From Lyngbya confervoides BDU141951 (GTDB lineage: Bacteria > Cyanobacteriota > Cyanobacteriia > Thermosynechococcales > Thermosynechococcaceae): a stretch of 64,000 nt of DNA. Location of the stretch: the NCBI RefSeq assembly GCF_000817775.3, contig NZ_JTHE03000004.1, forward strand, positions 35,651 to 99,650, in the 5' to 3' direction. A program made the position numbers and the translations under genes. Shown here in pieces: positions 9,836 to 19,615 of this stretch. The notes beneath the pieces are model-generated. The model worked only from the letters and a program-made list of their open reading frames with translations. It was not told where the DNA came from and did no database searches. Positions within the stretch are counted from its first letter, which is position 1. The number at the start of each line of letters is the position of its first letter.

Positions 9836-10264
9836 AAACCTGCAAAACTAGGGTGCACTGGTGTACTCTACTGTCGGTCTATCGACGGTGCACTGTCTGT
9901 TATACTGACTTTCGGGAGCTTACGAAACCGCACTCCCCTCTAAGCGATATTGACGGGTTGGCAAGGACCCTGGACAGATCAATCAGATTTAACGGTTCAA
10001 CTGGCCCCTGTGACAGCGAGTATCATGCTGAGCGAGAAAGACGTTGTCGTTTCCTAAAAAGTTAGAGAATAAAATTGGGGAAATCTGGGACTTCATCCAC
10101 TATTACAATGTATCCTTACCCCTTTAAGATCATACTCAGCACTTATACTCATTACGGAACTAGGATGCCACTCGTTGACTCGGGACTGTCGCTTCTGCAG
10201 GTGGTCTGCTGATCAGCCCTGCTGCGATCTTGTCTCCAAGCAATTATACCTGAATGATAACACC

Positions 10265-12673
10265 CTAGAACCGATAGCTTGGCATCATGGAAGGGGCAGC
10301 GGCAAACAAAGCCCCAACAAGTTGTTTTCCACTCAAACCCACTAGGCCAGAACTACCCTCAAAGCTGGTATAGCTATAATTTCGCTCAAATAGTTCCTGG
10401 GTCAGAAACACAGCTCTTGGCGTCATCGGCGGTAAATTTGCTGCATTATTAAATCTGGAATCATAATCCCAATTTCTAACCGGCGGACTGTAGATATTAC
10501 AATCGCTGCTATCATAACTGCCGCAAAAGTCCGAATTCACTCGTCGCGGCTCACCCAAACTCACAAACGATCCACGATAGTTAAAGCAAACTCGGTCGGG
10601 CTTCGTAGAATATATGGCATCACAAATTTGCGTAGTGCCCGACCCGACGCTAGCACCCCAATGCTCGTGGAATCTTGGATAGTTGTTCACTCCGCCACTT
10701 CCTGAGGAGGTGGTAACCGGAGAAGATCCTGAAATTCCGTTACTGCCTCCTGAAATTTCCGTTCCTGCCAAAAAGGCTACATTCATGGTGGTTTCAGTCG
10801 GAATTCGAATGTTATAGTTTCGTATGGTCACTGGTAAATTTCCGACATATGATCGGCTATTGGAATCATCTAGTGACCAGGCATTAGACAGCACATTAAT
10901 GGTGTCTGCAAGAACAGCTGCGGGCTTCCAGGCTTCTGTTATGCCTGAGGTCGATGCGTCATCACTATCAACGTTATAGTCTCCACGAATATATACGGCT
11001 TGGTCAGACACTACCGTTAAACCCTTAATTTCTGGGGCGCCACTCACAGTCGAAAATAAATGGCGGCCATTATAAAGCCGTACACCATAATGATTGCCTA
11101 CCCTGGAGGTGGATCCCGTTAAATTCAGGCCAGAGTTGGGACCTTCCACCGTAAAAAACCAGACTAAGCCCCCTTCCGAAGTATCATCTAAGGCTTTACC
11201 CATTAAATTTTGGCTGTGGGCACAGTTTAAGAGAGCCTGAATATCGACGTTCAGCATGCGAATGGTCTGCCCAACGATTCCATCACCCGAGCCGGGAATT
11301 TTATGCTTTTCACGATAGTTAAAGAAGGTGTCGGAGGTGGAAACCACAGCCTTACGCACTTTGGCTCCGGCCACCCAAGGGGCCGTTGTTTGATAGCTGT
11401 GCCCTAGCAACCGTCTCAATTCAATACTATTGCTACCAACGCCGCTTGGTCGGATCACGTTGCTATCGAGATCTGTCCCCACGGTCACCGCATCCCCTGG
11501 GTTAAAGCCGCTGGCAGAATCTAAGGGAAGCACAGTGCTGTTAGCCCCAAGATTGCTTTGGAGCGATCGCTCTGTGACAGGACATTGATTCAATAGCTTG
11601 CTAGTGGCGCTACTGTTCACACTGCCATTTGCATTGCGAACTTCAATCCCTAGCGGATTCTCGCTGCTGTCTAACTTCAGCACAATTCTGAGGTCTGCTG
11701 CATCCCAGTACTTTGCACCCGCGACCGGATCAAATTCATTGATGGTAGGAATCGTCAGCGGATTAATACCAATATTTAGCTTATTCCCCCAGTCAGCAAT
11801 CGTCGATGGAGAAGTTGTGGTCGCCACATAGGACGTAATGTTATTGCCACTGCAATTCAGCGTGCGATCAGTTCCCCCTGCATCGGGAATTTTGACAGTT
11901 CCGCTACATTGTTGCCAACCGGCATCGGCCTTATTGCCACGGTACAGTTTTCCTCCCATCGAAAGAATGCTATTCAACTTTAGGGTCGATCCACTACTAG
12001 AATTCACAAAAATATTGTTATTGCTGTGAATTCGCCCATTCATCGTCATATCTGGAGGAATGGAAAAATCGATATCATTTTCATAGAAAACTGCAAACTG
12101 AAATAGGGGAACTAAACGGCTTTTAAAGCGCAGCCCTAAAATGGCGCTAGGTAGCTGCTGCGACCCTTCATTTTGCAGCGCAGTAGAGACCACATCGTAT
12201 CGATATTCCTGAGCATTTAAACCTGCATAAATACCATTGGGAACCGTAATAGATACAGGTGTTGCCGGTGTTCGATCAATCACGTAAGAAGCTATTCTTT
12301 GTCCGTTGATTGTCAAACTTGTGTCGCAGGCAAAGTCACCAGATCCATTATTACTGTCTACTGTATCAGTGCAGAACTCCCAGGATAATGGTGAAATACC
12401 ACTGGGGCGGTTGAAGCCCTCAAACTTAGCCCGCACAGCTTGAGCCCTCAAGTTTAAGCCTGCCTCAGCTGCATAAAATCCTGAATTACGATTGGTAGAA
12501 GCTCGGGTACTGGAAGAATCAAGCTGACCCATTAACGCAGAGGCCAATAAAAGCGCCCCCAGAAGCAGAACCGAAACCAGGACAATCACCAAACTATAGC
12601 CGTCTTGATCACCCGCTTTTTCCTTTAAATGCAATATTAAAGCGAAGGTTGTGCGATTAAAGGAATTTTTCAT
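10265..12673 (-). CDS. PilX-like very large prepilin (set 2)
   Basis: 802 residues. The leader ends in Asp-Gly before YSLVIVLVSVLLLGALLLAS, a prepilin-type site with Tyr at +1 and Ile at +5, so the usual Glu is absent as in tip pilins. The helix runs into SGFYAAEAGLNLRAQAV, the PilX-like AAEAGL motif. The large extracellular part is Asn/Ser/Gly-rich and includes the block AVFYENDIDFSIPPDMTMN and, near the C-terminus, LPPMTPRAVFLTQELFERNY, patterns I associate with large cyanobacterial pilus/Hps proteins. It is the last gene of the leftward set, 17 bases after the PilW-like gene. Confidence 0.72.
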   Translation of the reverse strand: MKNSFNRTTFALILHLKEKAGDQDGYSLVIVLVSVLLLGALLLASALMGQLDSSSTRASTNRNSGFYAAEAGLNLRAQAVRAKFEGFNRPSGISPLSWEFCTDTVDSNNGSGDFACDTSLTINGQRIASYVIDRTPATPVSITVPNGIYAGLNAQEYRYDVVSTALQNEGSQQLPSAILGLRFKSRLVPLFQFAVFYENDIDFSIPPDMTMNGRIHSNNNIFVNSSSGSTLKLNSILSMGGKLYRGNKADAGWQQCSGTVKIPDAGGTDRTLNCSGNNITSYVATTTSPSTIADWGNKLNIGINPLTIPTINEFDPVAGAKYWDAADLRIVLKLDSSENPLGIEVRNANGSVNSSATSKLLNQCPVTERSLQSNLGANSTVLPLDSASGFNPGDAVTVGTDLDSNVIRPSGVGSNSIELRRLLGHSYQTTAPWVAGAKVRKAVVSTSDTFFNYREKHKIPGSGDGIVGQTIRMLNVDIQALLNCAHSQNLMGKALDDTSEGGLVWFFTVEGPNSGLNLTGSTSRVGNHYGVRLYNGRHLFSTVSGAPEIKGLTVVSDQAVYIRGDYNVDSDDASTSGITEAWKPAAVLADTINVLSNAWSLDDSNSRSYVGNLPVTIRNYNIRIPTETTMNVAFLAGTEISGGSNGISGSSPVTTSSGSGGVNNYPRFHEHWGASVGSGTTQICDAIYSTKPDRVCFNYRGSFVSLGEPRRVNSDFCGSYDSSDCNIYSPPVRNWDYDSRFNNAANLPPMTPRAVFLTQELFERNYSYTSFEGSSGLVGLSGKQLVGALFAAAPSMMPSYRF

Positions 12674-12690
12674 GACTTTCAGAGATAATC

Positions 12691-13764
12691 CTAAAATTCA
12701 GATTGGGCATTACGGGGAAAAAACTCAGTCGAAAGCAACAACGTTTTCGAAGCCGTATTAATCCGATCAGAGGGCTGGGTTTCCAGAGAAACCTCTATGC
12801 TTTTGATAGTTGTAAAGTCTGTCAGTGTTGTCAAATTCTCGTTAAATGATGATTGCCAACCGCTAGTAGTCTGGACTCGAAACTGTAAATTTTTAAGATT
12901 ATTGACCAATCGTGCAGGTTGCGAACCACTACTGGAATAGGAACAATTAAAACTATTCTCAGGTTGACGATTACTGGTTTTTTCTAAAACGCCATTACAG
13001 AGACTATACTGCTGTTCCTCTAAGATATAAATTTGGGGATTCGCCGATAGTGGATAGGAGCGCTGCCACTGATTTCCAGGGCCTAGCGGAATGACTTTTA
13101 GATAGTTTTGCGTCCCTGAACTCTCTTGATAGACTTCATCCGTATACAGAAAGAACTCTCCTTCTTTAGTATCCGGATTATGAATATAGCCAAAGACACA
13201 TTCATTATCACAACTGGACTCGATTAAAATTTCTGCACTTGTCGCATCATCCTGTCCACGATTACAAGACGTTTTCCCAGAATCCAGGCTACAGCGATAG
13301 GCTTTGAATTGCCCTAAACTATCTGTTAACTTATCTGTATTACCGTCGGAGAAATGACAGCCAGTTGCACTATCAGCCACCTTCAGCTGCTTATCCGTCG
13401 CCGTAACATTGTCACAGAGGCTGAGTTCATCAGAAATCAGCTTTCGTTGAAGTACAAGAGTATCTGGATCTGTGGATGAACTCCCTGCCCGCACCTGCAC
13501 AATTGGCAGCGTTGCTCCTAATTCAATTCGTTCTCCTGCTTGCTGAATATCTGCACCAATCAAGTCAGCTGCGGCCCGCAAATTTTGATTATTATCTATT
13601 TGACTTTGATCCCCTAAAAACAGTCGCCGCTGTTCTACAACTAGTCCCAACGTAACTGATAGTACAATGAGCGAGACAAGTCCCCCAACGATTAACTCAA
13701 TTAGAGTTAGCCCTTTATTCGAATTTGGTGAATACAGTTTCGATAATGTAGATGGGTTTAGCAT
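12691..13764 (-). CDS. PilW-like minor prepilin (set 2)
   Basis: 357 residues. The leader ends in Lys-Gly before LTLIELIVGGLVSLIVLSV, a prepilin cleavage/methylation motif with Glu at +5, followed by the PilW-like helix segment NNQNLRAAADLIGADIQQAG. Several Cys and an acidic beta-rich body follow. The only ATG that keeps the leader is at 13764, inside the 3' end of the upstream PilV-like gene, giving a 50-base overlap and likely translational coupling. Confidence 0.78.
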   Translation of the reverse strand: MLNPSTLSKLYSPNSNKGLTLIELIVGGLVSLIVLSVTLGLVVEQRRLFLGDQSQIDNNQNLRAAADLIGADIQQAGERIELGATLPIVQVRAGSSSTDPDTLVLQRKLISDELSLCDNVTATDKQLKVADSATGCHFSDGNTDKLTDSLGQFKAYRCSLDSGKTSCNRGQDDATSAEILIESSCDNECVFGYIHNPDTKEGEFFLYTDEVYQESSGTQNYLKVIPLGPGNQWQRSYPLSANPQIYILEEQQYSLCNGVLEKTSNRQPENSFNCSYSSSGSQPARLVNNLKNLQFRVQTTSGWQSSFNENLTTLTDFTTIKSIEVSLETQPSDRINTASKTLLLSTEFFPRNAQSEF

Positions 13765-14179
13765 TGTGACTTACTTCGAGCTTAACGTGGCGGGTTCTAG
13801 CATTGCAGTATCCGGCTGTAGCGCAGTAGGTGATTGAGGCGTTATATGTTTTGCTGTTGTAGCTAATGGGCGCAATCGACTTCCCGGATGGCATTACGGT
13901 AACGGTTCCTGAGCTAGCCCAGGCATCTACATTTGGATCCTGGCGAAGTTCATCTAAAATTTGTTGGGAAATAGCAATTGCTCCCGTTTTTATCGTGTTG
14001 TTTACAGTATTGATCCGCCAGGTCATAAATACTGGAATTAGCCCCCCCATCACCGCAAATAACACCAGCAATGAAACCATCGCTTCAACCAGGCTAAAGC
14101 CCTGGCGAAACGATCTGGCTAACCCTTTTATCCTTGCCGGGAGTAGTTGCGATCGCGTTGTTTGGATTGGCTCTTTCAT
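13715..14179 (-). CDS. PilV-like minor prepilin (set 2)
   Basis: 154 residues. The leader is basic and ends in Gln-Gly before FSLVEAMVSLLVLFAVMGG, with Glu at +5. The following segment AISQQILDELRQDP matches the PilV-type helix. Two close Cys (in TYCATAGYCNA) may form a disulfide. It is the second gene of the leftward set, 102 bases after the FimT-like gene, and its 3' end overlaps the PilW-like gene by 50 bases. Confidence 0.78.
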   Translation of the reverse strand: MKEPIQTTRSQLLPARIKGLARSFRQGFSLVEAMVSLLVLFAVMGGLIPVFMTWRINTVNNTIKTGAIAISQQILDELRQDPNVDAWASSGTVTVMPSGKSIAPISYNSKTYNASITYCATAGYCNARTRHVKLEVSHNAKPIYIIETVFTKFE

Positions 14180-14281
14180 GCCAAGTCGTCTGCCTCAATG
14201 ATGAAGGAAGCGTTTTCTTTTACCTATAGTTCCCTGCGAGAGATGGAAAATTCATCCACCTTGAACATCACGAAACAAACG

Positions 14282-14872
14282 CTAGTTGGTCTCAATCGCC
14301 CCCCCCATGAATACTTCGAGGCTGCGCTGCCTTCCACTTTGGGTATCGGTTAGCTCAAGGACTATGCTTTTGTCAGCCATTCCACGGCTATCGAAGCAAA
14401 GTTGCCATGTCGTTACAGGTACAGAAGTACTATTTACGGACACATCCGTTAACTCAACCCCGTCCTCAAACTGAAAATCCTCTGCGCTAAAACCCGTAAC
14501 GGTCTTCCAAACAGACTTTCCGTTGCTATCGATTTCAATGGCTGCATCTTGACACCCCGATAGGGAAGTTCCGGCAGTGAGCTGGTGCTGTTGAATCTCA
14601 ATCCGCCGAGCGGAAACAGGCTTCAGGCGAAAGGCTGTTGTTGTAGAGAGTGCCTTTACTCGCGCCAGTTTAATTTGATTTTTAACTCGTTCGGTCGTGT
14701 CAACTAAAGCATTCGCACCAATGCTAAAGGAAGGAACCGCGATCGCAGACAATATCCCAATCACTGCCAAGGTGACAATCATCTGCGGCATGGTAAATCC
14801 TCGCGCTGTTTGGCAGCATTGCCTTTTCAATCCAAGGGGGAAACGAGGGCGGACTGCGGAAGGAAATATCAT
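14282..14872 (-). CDS. GspH/FimT-like minor prepilin (set 2)
   Basis: 196 residues. The leader ends in Arg-Gly before FTMPQMIVTLAVIGILSAIA. The motif is prepilin-like but the +5 residue is Gln rather than Glu. The helix continuation (ERVKNQIKLARVKALSTTTAF) is typical of GspH/FimT, and two Cys lie in the globular part. It is the first gene of the leftward set 14872-10265. No good ribosome-binding site is visible before the ATG, so the start is uncertain. Confidence 0.75.
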   Translation of the reverse strand: MIFPSAVRPRFPLGLKRQCCQTARGFTMPQMIVTLAVIGILSAIAVPSFSIGANALVDTTERVKNQIKLARVKALSTTTAFRLKPVSARRIEIQQHQLTAGTSLSGCQDAAIEIDSNGKSVWKTVTGFSAEDFQFEDGVELTDVSVNSTSVPVTTWQLCFDSRGMADKSIVLELTDTQSGRQRSLEVFMGGAIETN

Positions 14873-15244
14873 AGTTGTTTTGACTCACATCACTGGGAAA
14901 AAACCAAAAGCACTCGTCTACCCCCCGAAAGGACCGCATGGCGGTCGCGCTCCTTTGAGGTTTCATCTAGTCCAGATGAACCCGCACAAACCCAGCGCCG
15001 CTGCCATCTTATTCTGAACAGCACGCAGTCTGAGTTTTATGGTGCTAAAGAATGAATGCCCCGATTTTAACTTCGCAAAATAAAAATCGCCAACCCCGCA
15101 AGCAAACTTCCGTAAATCTACGGATGGATCGGCTAGGCGCGGGGATTAAGAGCGGCAGATTGCCATCTCGCCCCAGCGATCGCCCCTGGGGCGAAAGTGA
15201 TAGACTTTCCTCAACCTTGCTGCGTCGGTTCAAGAGGCGATCGC
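14873..15244. other. Intergenic region upstream of set 2 and of the disrupted Uma2 gene
   Basis: About 370 bases between divergent genes, expected to hold the promoter of the leftward pilin set and that of the former Uma2 gene. HIP1-type GATCGC octamers occur near 15177 and 15238. Open frames here lack recognisable domains; I see no gene. Confidence 0.5.
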
Positions 15245-15287
15245 ATGACTTCATCTCCTTCTACAGCTCATTCCCAAAAGCTTAGTT

Positions 15288-15312
15288 CTGATTCCAAGTA
15301 ATTTTGTGTCAA
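15288..15312 (+). repeat. Left terminal inverted repeat of the insertion sequence
   Basis: 25 bases, matches the reverse complement of 16619-16643 at 23 of 25 positions; flanked outside by GCTTAGTT. Confidence 0.92.
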
Positions 15313-15366
15313 CGTCGTAGAATAGAACTAGCGTCAACACTTTAGCGTTGTTTGGAGGTCAGACCC

Positions 15367-16622
15367 ATGGCCAACCGTAAGCCCCGTGGCACTCCAGGAG
15401 ACAAAAGTATTTGCCTACCCATCGTTGGGGAAATTGACTACGCAACCCTCGTTGAAGACCGAGATCGCTTTCGCGCCTATCTGGATGAGCAAATCGCTCA
15501 ACATCCAGAACTGTTTCCCGTTGAAATTGCGGGCGGCTATCGCTTCCACGGCTTTGTCACCTCTGTGCGTCAAGGAATCAAAACCCGTCGGATTCGTTTA
15601 CACCAGAGCAATGAAGCCTACCAAATTCGTCCTGACTTTGTGACACCGTACATGAGTGAAACCGCAGAGCAAGCAGGAAAAGCCCTCTATCTGCGTCAAC
15701 ACGGAGTCTCTTATGAGGGAATTGCCTACGTTTTGGGTAAAGATGAAACCCATTGGTACCGGGTAACCCAATCGGTTGGGCGCTCATCGATCGTTGGGAG
15801 CACGGTTAAAACCCCGGCGGCGCTCCCCCCCATCTAGTGGCCGACGAGAAGCACAGTCGTTGGAAGGGCCAAAAGATATTTTTAGCTACAGTCGCAGCTT
15901 GGGGCTGCATTTTGGGTTTGAGCGCCACTCAAGGCACGGATCAGGAGAGTCTTCAGGATGCCTATGGAGTGTTCAAAGCAGAGGTTACCCACCATGCTCC
16001 ACACTATGCACCTAAAAGTGTCACGACCGACGGCTGGGAGGCAACCCATCGTGCCTGGCTCGCGCTGTTTCCTGGGATTCGGTGGATCCTATGTTTTCTC
16101 CACGAAGTCCTCAAGGTCAAAGATCGATGTCGTTCCAATTCAACATTGTCTCGCCAACTTCAGGACAAGCTGTGGCAGGTCTATCAAGGGGCTACGAAGC
16201 GCGAATTTGCCCAGCGTCTGCGTCGCTTGATTGAATGGGCTGCGGGGGCATCTTTACCCGTATCTATCGCCAAGAGCATCAAACGGTTGAAAGCTAAATC
16301 CAAGGATTTCCAAGTCGCCTACGAGTTCGAGGGAGCTTATCGCACCAGCAATCAAGTGGATCGTCCCATGAATTATCTCGACCGAGTGCTCTATGCGATG
16401 CAATATTTTCATGGCAACGTTGAATCGGTTGAGCAATCGGTGCGTTCCATCGCCTTGTTATGGAACTTCCATCCCTATTGTCGCAAGACTCAAGTTGCTA
16501 AGCGTGGGTGTATTTCTCCGTTTGAGGAGTTTAACGGCTTTCGATATCATGACGATTGGTTCCGCAATTTCTTGATTGCTTCGTCCCTCAATGGGCGACG
16601 ACCGCTAGATCAAAAGCATTGA
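15367..16622 (+). CDS. DDE-type transposase in two overlapping frames (-1 frameshift on C7)
   Basis: The first frame starts at ATG 15367 (MANRKPRGTPGDKSICLP) and stops at TAG 15835-15837. The second frame, -1 relative to it, continues as HLVADEKHSRWKGQK to 16622. The join lies on a run of seven C (15825-15831) that sits exactly as C-CCC-CCC in the zero frame, just before the stop. The second part has an acidic residue in VADEKH and another in VTTDGW as expected for the first two catalytic residues, and a C-terminal region ending RPLDQKH. I recall homologues that are a single frame across this join, so the shift may be a homopolymer mutation; programmed -1 slippage is the alternative. Confidence 0.82.
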
Positions 16623-16643
16623 CACAAACTTACTTGGAACCAG
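16619..16643 (-). repeat. Right terminal inverted repeat of the insertion sequence
   Basis: 25 bases, inverted copy of 15288-15312 with two mismatches; flanked outside by GCTTAGTT at 16644-16651. Confidence 0.92.
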
Positions 16644-17366
16644 GCTTAGTTTTGATGACTATCTAGACTACACCGGAGAACCTGATGTCCGCTATGAACT
16701 TTGGCACGGGCGTTTAATTGTCATGCCCACCGCCACCCTGCTGCACAGCCGCATCTGTCAGTTTTTAGTCCATGTTTTTCAGCAAATGATCGCCGCCCAA
16801 GATCTTGATTTGGTCTGCATGACGGGCGTCGCTGTTCGCACCGACGAAGATACAGTGCGGATTCCCGATGTGCTGGTGTATCCCCGACCGCTCTGGCTGT
16901 CAATTCAGGATCGGCCGTGAGCAGGGGTGTTGAACTTTGAAGAAACACCGACCCTTGTCGTTGAAGTCACGAGCGAAAATTGGCGGGATGACTATGTCTT
17001 GAAAATGGCGGAATATGCCTACAACAACATTCCTGAATATTGGTTGGTAGACCCAAAAAAGCAGCATTTTTGGATCATGTCTGATCCAGAGGGCGAATTT
17101 GGCTACAGCAAAACTGAATGTTCTGGCTCCCAACCCATTCAATCAGCGATATTTCCAGATCTACTTCTGACCGCAGACCCGGTCCTCAATCCGCCTATCG
17201 TAGAGCGGTTGCTCACTCAGCAACAAGCACTGAACCGTCAACAGCTTTCCGAAGCCCATCAACGAGCCGAGCAAGAACGTCAACGGGCTGAGCAGGAGCA
17301 TCAACGCGCACAGGTCATGGCGGAAAAACTCAGAGACTTAGGGATTGACCCTGAGAGTCTATAGTT

Positions 17367-17493
17367 CCCCTCACCCCAAACCTCTCTCCCAAGCTATGGC
17401 CCAAGGGGCATTCAAGAAAGGGAGAGGGGCTTTGAATCTTTCCGGCTCTCCTTCTCCCATTTTTGGGAGAAGGGGCTGGGGGATGAGGGACAG
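17367..17493. repeat. Intergenic inverted-repeat element (possible MITE-like repeat)
   Basis: C-rich left arm starting CCCCTCACCCC and G-rich right arm ending in GGGGGATGAGGG, with internal hairpins: CCTTCTCCC at 17450-17458 pairs with GGGAGAAGG at 17465-17473, and CCTCTCTCCC pairs with GGGAGAGG. Elements of this appearance are dispersed in many cyanobacterial genomes. It lies between the Uma2 relic and fumC, and a degenerate half copy is at 9810. Confidence 0.55.
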
Positions 17494-17575
17494 CAGGGTC
17501 TTTGTGATCTACTGAGCATGGCTGATACACTCAGAGGGGTGCATATTCCTAGTCTCTGCTGGATTTGAACCTCCT

Positions 17576-18982
<1,407 letters not shown>

Positions 18983-19006
18983 CACCCGTTAAGGAATTGC
19001 GAACCC

Positions 19007-19615
19007 ATGTCCCGTTGGTTTCATCCCACCGCTGCAATCGCGGCCTCTGCCCTCGTCGCGAGTCTCTCCTTGCCCATGCTCGTGCGCGCAGAGCCCACCG
19101 TGACCCACGAAGCCCTTGGGGTTACCTTTGAATCTCCCAGCGGTTTTTCAGAGGTGCAGGCCCTCGCCCGAGACACCGTTGGCATTGTCTATCCCAGTGA
19201 CCTAGATCCACAGATGGTGATTCGCTTTGCTGAAATTGAGCGAGATCCCGAAAGCTGGGTGCAGATGTCGCCCCAAGAGATGATGGGGTATGCCAAATAC
19301 TTATTTACCGGGAATAATGCCCCCGCCCAAGAATACAGCCAGCGGGAGTTCTTTGGCGCTCCGCTCACCGGCGAAGCCCAAACCCAGCGGACGCGCAATG
19401 GCTACCGCTACACCGAGCTGTACCTGGTGCCCTTGGCCCAAAGCGATCGCACCCTGGCCATTGCCTTTGAATCAGACACCCGTCTGCCCCTGCAAACGGT
19501 GGAAACCGCTATCAAAACGGTGACCCAAAGCCTGCGGGAACAGCAAAAACCCCGCCAAAAGAAGCAGAAGCCCGCTGCTAAACAGTCCTACATTGAACGG
19601 GCCAAGGGATTCTAG
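19007..19615 (+). CDS. Secreted protein of unknown function
   Basis: 202 residues. An N-terminal signal peptide (about residues 1-28, hydrophobic core AASALVASLSLPML, cleavage near VRA) precedes a soluble domain with PSGF, then alternating strands reminiscent of PsbP/PspC-like or DcrB-type folds, and a very basic C-terminal tail (KQKPAAKQ). No catalytic motif is visible. It lies 24 bases after fumC and its stop overlaps the stop of the convergent dehydrogenase gene by four bases. Function is not assigned. Confidence 0.7.
   Translation: MSRWFHPTAAIAASALVASLSLPMLVRAEPTVTHEALGVTFESPSGFSEVQALARDTVGIVYPSDLDPQMVIRFAEIERDPESWVQMSPQEMMGYAKYLFTGNNAPAQEYSQREFFGAPLTGEAQTQRTRNGYRYTELYLVPLAQSDRTLAIAFESDTRLPLQTVETAIKTVTQSLREQQKPRQKKQKPAAKQSYIERAKGF

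Larger units (their letters stand above)
9578..10264. other. Intergenic region between the two convergent pilin sets
   Basis: About 690 bases between two convergent 3' ends. It holds a long hairpin (9637-9673) and a degenerate copy of half of an intergenic repeat (9810-9835). The remaining sequence shows no open frame with a ribosome-binding site or a recognisable domain. Confidence 0.6.
15288..16643 (+). mobile_element. Complete insertion sequence, 1356 bases, with 25-base TIRs and 8-base target duplication
   Basis: The ends 15288-15312 and 16619-16643 are inverted repeats matching at 23 of 25 positions, with ends CTGATTCCAAG and CTGGTTCCAAG. Directly outside them the 8-mer GCTTAGTT is repeated at 15280-15287 and 16644-16651, a perfect target duplication. 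The element carries one DDE-type transposase in two frames. The family was not assigned. The intact ends and duplication suggest recent insertion. Confidence 0.93.
15245..17364 (+). pseudogene. Uma2 family (DUF820) gene, disrupted by an insertion sequence and an in-frame stop
   Basis: The gene starts at ATG 15245 (MTSSPSTAHSQKLS) and is cut by the element at 15288-16643. Removing the element and one copy of its 8-base target duplication rejoins the frame as KLS-FDDYLDYTG. The body then reads as a Uma2-type protein of the PD-(D/E)xK fold: VRYELWHGRLIVMP, VRIPDVLV and LVVEVTSENW carry the usual acidic residues, followed by YWLVDPKK and a long Gln/Glu/Arg coiled-coil tail ending at 17364. A TGA at 16918-16920, inside a segment normally continuous in the family, breaks the frame a second time. 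Uma2 proteins are annotated as putative endonucleases of unclear function and are highly multiplied in cyanobacteria. Confidence 0.85.
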
